This document shows, piece by piece, positions 1 through 4,968 of a DNA stretch of 7,522 bases (position 1 is the first letter of the stretch; each line of letters opens with the position of its first letter). A model generated the notes under the pieces. That model was not told the DNA's origin. It saw only the letters and a program-made list of their open reading frames with translations, and made no database searches. The translations under genes were made by a program, and so were the position numbers. This stretch comes from Candidatus Omnitrophota bacterium (GTDB lineage Bacteria; Omnitrophota; Gorgyraeia; Gygaellales; JAHJCI01), in the NCBI GenBank assembly GCA_018813085.1, contig JAHJCI010000186.1:1-7522 (forward strand), in the 5' to 3' direction.

Positions 1-1
1 C

Positions 2-799
2 AAAAGGCAAAAAATATATTTAACACAGGAGGATATTCCAGGGGATAATAAAATAATCCCTTTTGATTACAAGGGCTCTTTAAGAGCGATAAAAAGCGGC
101 CAGCTTATATTTATTGATGACGGCAACATAGTCTTAAAGGTAAAATCAAGAGGCCCCGGGCGGCTTGAGATGGAGGTAATGGTCGCAGGATTAGTAAAAG
201 AGAACAAAGGCATTAATATGCCCGGGGTGAAGTTAAGCTTTCCCAGGATTACTTCCAAGGATAAGCAGGACTTGCAATTCGCTGTAAAACATAAAGTTGA
301 TTATATCGCGCAGTCATTTGTCTGCAGCGCGAATGATGTGCTGGCGATAAAGGGCGAAATCAGTAAAAATCCTTGGGATTGTAAAATTATAGCAAAGATT
401 GAAAACCGCCAGGGCATAAATAATATTGATAAGATAATTGACGCCTCTGACGGCATAATGATTGCCAGGGGAGATATGGGGGTATCTTTACCTATATACC
501 AGCTGCCAATTCTGCAAAAGTTGATAATTAAGAAGTGTAACCGCAAAAGAAAGTTTGTGATTACGGCAACTCAGATGCTGGAGAATATGGTTGATAATAT
601 TCTTCCCACGCGCGCCGAAGTCACGGATATCGCAAATGCTATTTTAGACGGGACTGATTATCTTATGTTGTCGGCAGAAACCGCCGTAGGTAATTACCCT
701 GTTCCTGCTGTAAAGATGATGAATGATGTAATAAAATATACCGAGAGTTCAGGCTTTTTTAAAGCAGAGGCTTTCAATAATAAGAGGAGGGAAGGTTAA
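2..799 (+). CDS. pyk: Pyruvate kinase, 5'-truncated by the window, lacking the C-terminal domain
   Basis: Pyruvate kinase transfers phosphate from phosphoenolpyruvate to ADP in the last step of glycolysis, in the cytosol. The open frame runs from base 2 without a stop, giving 265 codons; the true start lies upstream of the window. An ATG at 170 is internal, because B-domain sequence (IDDG, then KGINMPG) is read before and across it. Numbering from base 2, the active-site signature is [10 protein letters not shown] with Lys132 and Glu134, followed by ARGD near 155-158, ATQML near 189-193, PTRAEV near 202-207 and LSAETA near 223-228. The segment usually written GVEIPVE reads GVSLPIY here, a divergence. 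The protein stops about 20 residues after the last barrel helix, so the roughly 120-residue C-terminal domain that holds effector sites in many family members is absent; the whole enzyme would be about 350 residues against the usual 470. The stop shares one base with the hppA start. Identity is secure; whether the short form is fully active is not known. Confidence 0.95.
   Translation, partial: KRQKIYLTQEDIPGDNKIIPFDYKGSLRAIKSGQLIFIDDGNIVLKVKSRGPGRLEMEVMVAGLVKENKGINMPGVKLSFPRITSKDKQDLQFAVKHKVDYIAQSFVCSANDVLAIKGEISKNPWDCKIIAKIENRQGINNIDKIIDASDGIMIARGDMGVSLPIYQLPILQKLIIKKCNRKRKFVITATQMLENMVDNILPTRAEVTDIANAILDGTDYLMLSAETAVGNYPVPAVKMMNDVIKYTESSGFFKAEAFNNKRREG
785..790 (+). promoter_or_regulatory. 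Ribosome binding site of hppA inside the pyk 3' end
   Basis: A full AGGAGG lies 8 bases before the ATG at 799, within the last codons of the pyruvate kinase gene. The pyk stop TAA (797-799) shares its last A with the hppA ATG, which points to one mRNA and coupled translation. Confidence 0.85.
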
Positions 800-2898
800 T
801 GTCGGGAATCGATTTTTTATTGCTTGTTCCGTTTGCGGCGATTGTTGCTTTGGGTTATGCAGGTTATCTGGTTAAACGCATCTTAAGATTAGAAGAAGGC
901 ACGGATAAGATGAAAGAGATTGCCTTGGCAGTAAGAATCGGCGCAAAGGCGTATCTTAAGAAGCAAAACAGTATTGTAGCGATATTTTTTGTTATAGTGT
1001 TTTTAATCCTTTTATTATTAGTATTACGCGGTTTTTTGGTTATATTCGTTCCGTTTGCTTTCTTGTCCGGAGGGTTCCTGTCGGGACTGGCCGGCTTTAT
1101 CGGGATGACAGTCGCTACCAACTCTTCCAGCCGTACAACTAACGCAGCAAGGCAGAGCTTGAGTTTTGGGCTGCAGGTTGCTTTTTCAAGCGGGGCAGTT
1201 ATGGGTTTTGTAGTAGTTGGGTTCGGGCTCCTGCATTTATCTTTTTGGTATTATCTTCTGAACTGGTATTACTCGGTTTATCCTCTGCCTGAAGGAATGG
1301 AAAAGATGGCAGCGATTACATTTACCTTGCTTTGTTCTGGCATGGGAGCCAGTTTCGTTGCTTTGTTTGCCCGCGTAGGGGGAGGCATTTTTACCAAAGC
1401 AGCAGATGTGGGGGCTGATTTGGTAGGTAAAGTAGAAGCCGGCATTCCCGAAGATGACCCGCGAAACCCTGCCGTAATTGCGGATAATGTAGGAGATAAC
1501 GTCGGCGATGTGGCAGGAATGGGCGCCGATCTTTACGAATCTTACATTGGCTCAATTGTAGCTACTTCTGCTTTGGGCGTTGCTGCCGGCCTGGGAGTAA
1601 GGGGAGTCGGCTTGCCCATGATATTAGCTGCCGCAGGCGCTTTTGCGGCAATAATTGGGACCTTTTTTGTTCGTTGCGGTCAGCAGGTTAAACAGAGTTT
1701 TTTACTGGCAGCTTTGCGCAGGGGGGTATTTATAAGCTCTGTCCTGGTTGCTGTAGCTTCCTATTTTATTATTCGTTTGATACTCGGTGAAGGCCATTTG
1801 GGAGTTTATTTTTCCGTTCTTTTAGGCCTCGGCGCAGGAATAATTATCGGTTACTCTACCGAATTTTTTACCTCCAGCCATTTTAAACCCACGCGAGCAA
1901 TTGCCGAGTCTGCTTTATCCGGCCCGGCAACAGTCATTATCGGCGGTATAGCCGTAGGGATGTTTTCTACGGTTATTCCAGTATTAGTAATAGGCATAGT
2001 AGTTTTGGCGAGCTTCTTTTTATCAGGGGGAGTCTCTAATTTTAGCAGCGGGCTTTATGGAGTAGGAATCGCTGCCGTAGGAATGCTTTCTACTTTGGGT
2101 ATTACTTTGGCTACCGATGCTTACGGGCCGGTAGCTGATAATGCAGGCGGTAACGCTGAGATGTCCGGGCTTGGGCCGGAGGTACGCAAGAGGACTGACG
2201 CGCTGGATTCCCTGGGTAATACTACCGCTGCAACAGGCAAAGGGTTTGCTATTGGCTCTGCAGCATTGACTGCTTTAGCTTTAATTGCCGCTTACCACCA
2301 GCAGTTAATCTTAATGGGCGCTAATCCTGATTTAAGCCTGCTTAACCCCAATGTGCTTGTCGGTTTGTTTATCGGCGCAATGCTTCCGTTTCTATTCAGT
2401 TCCATGACCATACAGGCAGTAGGCAGGGCAGCAGGTTCGATTATCGTTGAAGTCAGGCGCCAGTTTACCGAGATAGTAGGCCTGATGGAAGGCAAGGTTA
2501 AGCCTGATTATGCCCGTTGTGTAGGTATTGCTACTAGTGCTGCGCAAAAAGAGATGATTATGCCGTCATTGACAGCGATTATTGCTCCGATTGCAGTAGG
2601 GATATTAATCGGAGTAGAGGCAGTAGTCGGTTTATTGGCAGGAGCTACTGTTTCAGGTTTTGCACTTGCCATAATGATGGCTAATTCCGGGGGCGCATGG
2701 GATAATGCCAAAAAATACATCGAAGAAGGCAATCTTGAGGGCAAGGGTTCTTTTGCTCACAGGGCAGCAGTTGTCGGCGATACAGTAGGAGACCCCTTTA
2801 AAGATACCTCAGGCCCGAGTTTAAATATTTTGATTAAGTTGATGTCTATGGTTTCTATCGTTTTCGCCTCCTTTATCCTCACTTACTCCCTATTTTAG
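799..2898 (+). CDS. hppA: Membrane-bound K+-dependent ion-translocating pyrophosphatase (Na+ and/or H+ pump)
   Basis: This integral membrane pump hydrolyses pyrophosphate and moves Na+ or H+ across the cytoplasmic membrane. At 699 residues it is full length, with hydrophobic segments throughout consistent with the family's usual 16 helices. Signatures seen are [11 protein letters not shown] (203-213), DNVGDNVGD (229-237), [11 protein letters not shown] (447-457), WDNAKK (634-639) and [15 protein letters not shown] (660-674), which carry the Asp and Lys residues that bind Mg-pyrophosphate. In [10 protein letters not shown], Ala477 and Gly480 occupy the positions where K+-independent enzymes have Lys and Thr, so K+ dependence is expected. 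Glu247 in DLYESY is placed as in Na+-pumping and some bacterial H+-pumping members; plant-type H+ pumps carry this Glu about one turn later. The transported ion is therefore open, with Na+ plausible. The start is fixed by AGGAGG at 785-790. It overlaps pyk by one base, so the two are probably co-transcribed; the pump would recover energy from pyrophosphate made in biosynthesis. Confidence 0.97.
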   Translation: MSGIDFLLLVPFAAIVALGYAGYLVKRILRLEEGTDKMKEIALAVRIGAKAYLKKQNSIVAIFFVIVFLILLLLVLRGFLVIFVPFAFLSGGFLSGLAGFIGMTVATNSSSRTTNAARQSLSFGLQVAFSSGAVMGFVVVGFGLLHLSFWYYLLNWYYSVYPLPEGMEKMAAITFTLLCSGMGASFVALFARVGGGIFTKAADVGADLVGKVEAGIPEDDPRNPAVIADNVGDNVGDVAGMGADLYESYIGSIVATSALGVAAGLGVRGVGLPMILAAAGAFAAIIGTFFVRCGQQVKQSFLLAALRRGVFISSVLVAVASYFIIRLILGEGHLGVYFSVLLGLGAGIIIGYSTEFFTSSHFKPTRAIAESALSGPATVIIGGIAVGMFSTVIPVLVIGIVVLASFFLSGGVSNFSSGLYGVGIAAVGMLSTLGITLATDAYGPVADNAGGNAEMSGLGPEVRKRTDALDSLGNTTAATGKGFAIGSAALTALALIAAYHQQLILMGANPDLSLLNPNVLVGLFIGAMLPFLFSSMTIQAVGRAAGSIIVEVRRQFTEIVGLMEGKVKPDYARCVGIATSAAQKEMIMPSLTAIIAPIAVGILIGVEAVVGLLAGATVSGFALAIMMANSGGAWDNAKKYIEEGNLEGKGSFAHRAAVVGDTVGDPFKDTSGPSLNILIKLMSMVSIVFASFILTYSLF

Positions 2899-2909
2899 CT
2901 ATTTTAACA

Positions 2910-2943
2910 GGGACACCCTTTCAGACAATCGGGAGGGTGTCCC
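2910..2943 (-). repeat. REP-like palindrome, copy A, 3' of the RAYT gene
   Basis: Perfect 10-bp arms GGGACACCCT (2910-2919) and AGGGTGTCCC (2934-2943) enclose a 14-base loop. Read on the minus strand, the loop and right arm (CCGATTG, CTGAAAGGG, GTCCCT) match the 3' part of copy B at 3518-3576, so the two are related repeats in opposite orientation around the transposase gene. It starts 12 bases after the hppA stop and could also form a hairpin at the mRNA end, but no T-run follows it. Confidence 0.85.
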
Positions 2944-2959
2944 CCTATCATTTAATACC

Positions 2960-3445
2960 TTATAAAATTTCTGGCACATCCAAGAGATAAAATCCGTTAT
3001 CAGAGAGCTTCCGCTCTTGCCAGCTGTTCCATAAGTATTCAGAAGGAGAAGCAACTATTTTCGCTCTTATGGGATTTAATTCTATATATTTTAGACAATC
3101 TATAAGGTATTTATCTTTTTCAATAATCTTACTTTTATATCTTCCTTGCCATAGACGCCCAATTTTGTTGTATTTATTATTGAACCACACGCTGTAAACT
3201 TGCGTCACTCCTTGCATTATTTTAGCCAGGTCTTTAGTATCTCTACTTTCTATAATTAAATGTACATGATTAGGCATAAGGCAATAAGCGTATATTTTGA
3301 AATAGAATTTCTTTTTGTAATGTTTCACTATCTCTAAGTATTTCTTATAGTCCCCCTCTTTTAGAAATACTCTTTGCTTCTGATTACCGCGATTAATAAT
3401 ATGGTAACAGACACCCTCAATGAGCATCCTTTTTGTTCTAGGCAT
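2960..3445 (-). CDS. REP-associated tyrosine transposase (RAYT, Y1/IS200-like family)
   Basis: This 161-residue protein belongs to the Y1 HUH-nuclease family (Y1_Tnp), which nicks and joins single-stranded DNA at hairpins. RAYTs act on the REP palindromes scattered in their host genome. Visible marks are the N-terminal YHIINRGN (14-21), the metal-binding HUH motif in CLMPNHVHLII with His60 and His62, the probable nucleophile Tyr84 in QVYSVWFN, and the family stretch GRLWQGRYKS (96-105) followed by YIELNPIRA (120-128). The ATG at 3445 has a good ribosome site (AGGAGGT on the minus strand, 3451-3457). Length and motifs look intact, so it is probably functional, though the tail after LWNSWQ is short compared with many relatives. 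Related palindromes lie on both sides in inverted orientation, the usual layout of a RAYT locus. It stands opposite to all its neighbours, which suggests insertion between the hppA operon and the sigma cluster. Confidence 0.93.
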   Translation of the reverse strand: MPRTKRMLIEGVCYHIINRGNQKQRVFLKEGDYKKYLEIVKHYKKKFYFKIYAYCLMPNHVHLIIESRDTKDLAKIMQGVTQVYSVWFNNKYNKIGRLWQGRYKSKIIEKDKYLIDCLKYIELNPIRAKIVASPSEYLWNSWQERKLSDNGFYLLDVPEIL

Positions 3446-3450
3446 ATTTT

Positions 3451-3457
3451 ACCTCCT
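3451..3457 (-). promoter_or_regulatory. Ribosome binding site of the RAYT gene
   Basis: On the minus strand AGGAGGT lies 5 bases before the ATG whose first base is 3445. It supports that start. Confidence 0.8.
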
Positions 3458-3513
3458 AACTACAATAGACGAAAATAGCCAACATTTCTCACATATTTTT
3501 CAAGATATTTCTG

Positions 3514-3576
3514 GTAGAGGGACACCCTTGTGATTGGCCTTGGGACAGGCTTCCGATTGGCTGAAAGGGCGTCCCT
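3514..3576 (+). repeat. REP-like palindrome, copy B, 5' of the RAYT gene, with a GTAG head
   Basis: Arms AGGGACACCCTT (3518-3529) and AAGGGCGTCCCT (3565-3576) pair with one mismatch. The inside holds the direct repeat GATTGGC (3532-3538 and 3555-3561) and a small stem GCCT/AGGC (3537-3540 and 3547-3550). Relative to copy A it carries about 24 extra bases in the loop. GTAG sits just 5' of the stem (3514-3517). In enterobacterial REPs a tetranucleotide of this type before the hairpin is what the RAYT recognises; its use here is inferred. Confidence 0.8.
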
Positions 3577-3594
3577 AAAAAGCACTAAAAAGCA
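3575..3594 (+). repeat. Perfect tandem decamer CTAAAAAGCA x2 upstream of the sigma promoter
   Basis: CTAAAAAGCA occurs twice head to tail at 3575-3584 and 3585-3594. It covers roughly -55 to -35 relative to the start expected from the -10 box at 3617-3622. One helical turn separates the copies, so both face the same side of the DNA, which would suit a protein-binding site or an A-tract upstream element. It overlaps the end of repeat copy B by two bases, so it could instead be a by-product of insertion. Confidence 0.55.
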
Positions 3595-3613
3595 GTAGAT
3601 TTGCCGGTTTCTG

Positions 3614-3622
3614 TGTTATAAT
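3614..3622 (+). promoter_or_regulatory. Extended -10 promoter of the sigma/anti-sigma/CHAT cluster, probably leaderless
   Basis: TGTTATAAT is a perfect extended -10 element (TGn plus TATAAT). At a 17-base spacing the -35 site would be 3594-3599 (AGTAGA), a poor match, as expected where an extended -10 compensates. The last T of the box is 7 bases before the ATG at 3630, so transcription should begin at or just before the A of the start codon. No Shine-Dalgarno sequence is present in the 20 bases before the ATG. Confidence 0.65.
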
Positions 3623-3629
3623 AGTTTTC

Positions 3630-4241
3630 ATGAATGAACGGGAATTCATCCAAAAATGCCTTAGGAAAGATAAGGCAGCTTGGGATGAGTTCGTAGAAAA
3701 ATACTCTCGCCTTATTTATAACTATATTTACAGTATCCTCAAAGTTAAAGGTATTTATCCTTCCCCGGAAGTTGTCGAAGATCTTTTTCAGGATTTTTTC
3801 TTAAGTTTAATCAAAGATGATTTTCGTAAGCTGCGCTGTTTCAAAGGCAAGAACAACGCCACTTTAGCCAGCTGGCTAAGAATAATCACTATAAATTTTT
3901 GTTTGGATTACCTTAGGAAAGAGAAACATTCTACTATATCTCTTGATTATGGCCCAGAAGAGGGGAAATTCTCTTTAAAAGATATTTTAGTTGACCAGCG
4001 GCATAGGGCTGATGTTTCTTTAACGGATAAGGAAAAATTACAGCATCTTTACGACTGTATACGTAACTTAAATAGCCAGGACAAGTATTTTTTAGAAATG
4101 CATGTTCATCAGGGTATAAATTTAGATGATTTGCAAACAACCTTAGGGATTTCACGAAGTGCGGTGGATATGCGAAAGTTCAGGCTCATAGAGAAACTTA
4201 AAAACTGTTTTAAGAAAAAAGGATTTCAGTTAGATTATTAG
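3630..4241 (+). CDS. ECF-type RNA polymerase sigma factor
   Basis: This 203-residue protein is a sigma-70 family factor of the ECF type, which directs core RNA polymerase to a specific promoter set. Region 2 spans about residues 7-98: AWDEFVEKYSRLIYNYI, then EDLFQDFFLSL (50-60), then ATLASWLRIITINFCLDYLRKEK in the part that melts and reads the -10. A linker (99-132) with no region 3 leads to region 4 (about 133-195), with a helix-turn-helix around INLDDLQTTLGISRSAVDMR that would read the -35. The chosen ATG gives the usual N-terminus, and no in-frame alternative fits. It is first in a same-strand cluster, 29 bases before a zinc-finger gene that looks like its anti-sigma partner. The -10 box in front is of the housekeeping type, so autoregulation is not evident. 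Family assignment is firm; the ECF subgroup and regulon are unknown. Confidence 0.93.
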   Translation: MNEREFIQKCLRKDKAAWDEFVEKYSRLIYNYIYSILKVKGIYPSPEVVEDLFQDFFLSLIKDDFRKLRCFKGKNNATLASWLRIITINFCLDYLRKEKHSTISLDYGPEEGKFSLKDILVDQRHRADVSLTDKEKLQHLYDCIRNLNSQDKYFLEMHVHQGINLDDLQTTLGISRSAVDMRKFRLIEKLKNCFKKKGFQLDY

Positions 4242-4256
4242 ATCAATTTCGTCTAT

Positions 4257-4262
4257 TATAAT
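4257..4262 (+). promoter_or_regulatory. Possible internal -10 box before the anti-sigma gene
   Basis: A TATAAT ends 8 bases before the ATG at 4271, nearly the same spacing as in front of the sigma gene. There is no TGn extension and no recognisable -35. In an AT-rich gap this can occur by chance, so it is only a candidate for a second start point. Confidence 0.3.
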
Positions 4263-4270
4263 TAAGAGGA

Positions 4271-4966
4271 ATGTTTAGAATTGAAGAGATAATTAAAATG
4301 ATTTATCGATTTTATCGAAAACAGCGTAAGCATTCATCTTCAGTCTGTCCTGATGAGGAAGTTTTAGCCTGTTTTGCCGAAGGCAATCTTTCAAGGAAAG
4401 AGGCAAGAAAAATTCAGGATCATTTAATCTCTTGTTGTGATTGCGCTGAACTAGTTTCATTATTTTTCAAAGAAATAGAGCAAGCCGAAGAAGTACCGGA
4501 AGCTTTAGTCAGTAAAGCAAAAGGTTTGTTAAACGATAAAGTCCTGCATAGTCTTTTTGATATATCCTTACGCCTTAAAGAAAAGGCATTAGAAATTTTA
4601 CACACTACCGGAGATGTTATTCTAAATAATGAAATTATACCATTGCCTGTTCTGCGCAGTCGTCAAATTAGAGAATTACCGGATGAAATAACTTTTATAA
4701 AAGAGTTAAATGATGTAAAAATTACCTTATGCCTTCAGAAACGTGACAGGAAAGAAGTAAGGATTAATCTTAGGTTAACTGATAGGGCCACTTCTAATCC
4801 TTTAAGCGATTTGCGTCTGATAATTTTTAAAGATGACTCTGAGGTTGAATCTTACGATGCTCCTCAAGGAAGTGCCGTATTTGATAGAATTGGCTTTGGG
4901 CATTATTCTGTCCAGATATTACGCCAGGGTGGCGAGCTCGGCGTGATTAAATTGGAGATTCAGTAG
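4271..4966 (+). CDS. Putative soluble zinc-finger (ZAS-type) anti-sigma factor with C-terminal beta domain
   Basis: This 231-residue protein carries the anti-sigma zinc signature Cys26 ... His51-x3-Cys55-x2-Cys58 (CPDEE, then HLISCCDC), with EGNLSRKEARKIQDHL between, as in zf-HC2/ZAS proteins that hold ECF sigma factors inactive. No membrane helix is visible, so it should be cytosolic, unlike the classic membrane-bound anti-sigma factors. A charged helical middle (about 66-118) leads to a region rich in predicted beta-strands (about 148-231) whose pattern, NPLSDLRLIIFKDD then GSAVFDRIGFGHYSVQI, resembles prealbumin-like or Ig-like domains; its role is unknown. The ATG at 4271 has AGAGGA directly against it, too close for normal use. 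Met10 (4298), 9 bases after GAAGAG, is an alternative start. The gene lies between the sigma factor and the CHAT protease, two bases before the latter. An anti-sigma role is inferred from motif and position; a co-activating adaptor is also possible. Confidence 0.8.
   Translation: MFRIEEIIKMIYRFYRKQRKHSSSVCPDEEVLACFAEGNLSRKEARKIQDHLISCCDCAELVSLFFKEIEQAEEVPEALVSKAKGLLNDKVLHSLFDISLRLKEKALEILHTTGDVILNNEIIPLPVLRSRQIRELPDEITFIKELNDVKITLCLQKRDRKEVRINLRLTDRATSNPLSDLRLIIFKDDSEVESYDAPQGSAVFDRIGFGHYSVQILRQGGELGVIKLEIQ
4954..4957 (+). promoter_or_regulatory. Ribosome binding site of the CHAT-TPR gene
   Basis: GGAG lies 11 bases before the ATG at 4969 and inside the end of the anti-sigma gene, whose stop TAG is 4964-4966. 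The overlap suggests coupled translation. The spacing is on the long side. Confidence 0.5.
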
Positions 4967-4968
4967 AT

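Noticed and set aside
170..799. A separate 209-residue protein starting at ATG 170
   Set aside because: The same frame is open back to base 2 and encodes pyruvate kinase B-domain sequence, so 170 is an internal Met.
864..2744. Minus-strand open frames inside hppA
   Set aside because: They lie opposite a well-conserved gene, show no known motif and have no convincing ribosome sites; they are by-products of hppA codon use.
780..2898. Frameshift that displaced the pyruvate kinase C-terminal domain
   Set aside because: The sequence after the stop is hppA from its first codons, with its own ribosome site, leaving no room for a shifted domain.
2910..2943. Hairpin after hppA as a rho-independent terminator
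   Set aside because: The stem is strong but is followed by CCCCTATCATTT rather than a T-run, and its sequence matches the RAYT repeats. I annotate it as a repeat.
3601..3606. TTGCCG as the -35 box of the sigma promoter
   Set aside because: It is only 10 bases from the TATAAT at 3617, far from the 16-18 needed.
3464..4257. Inverted match AATAGACGAAA (3464-3474) and TTTCGTCTATT (4247-4257), as possible element ends
   Set aside because: An 11-base match is expected several times by chance in 7.5 kb, and it does not extend on either side.
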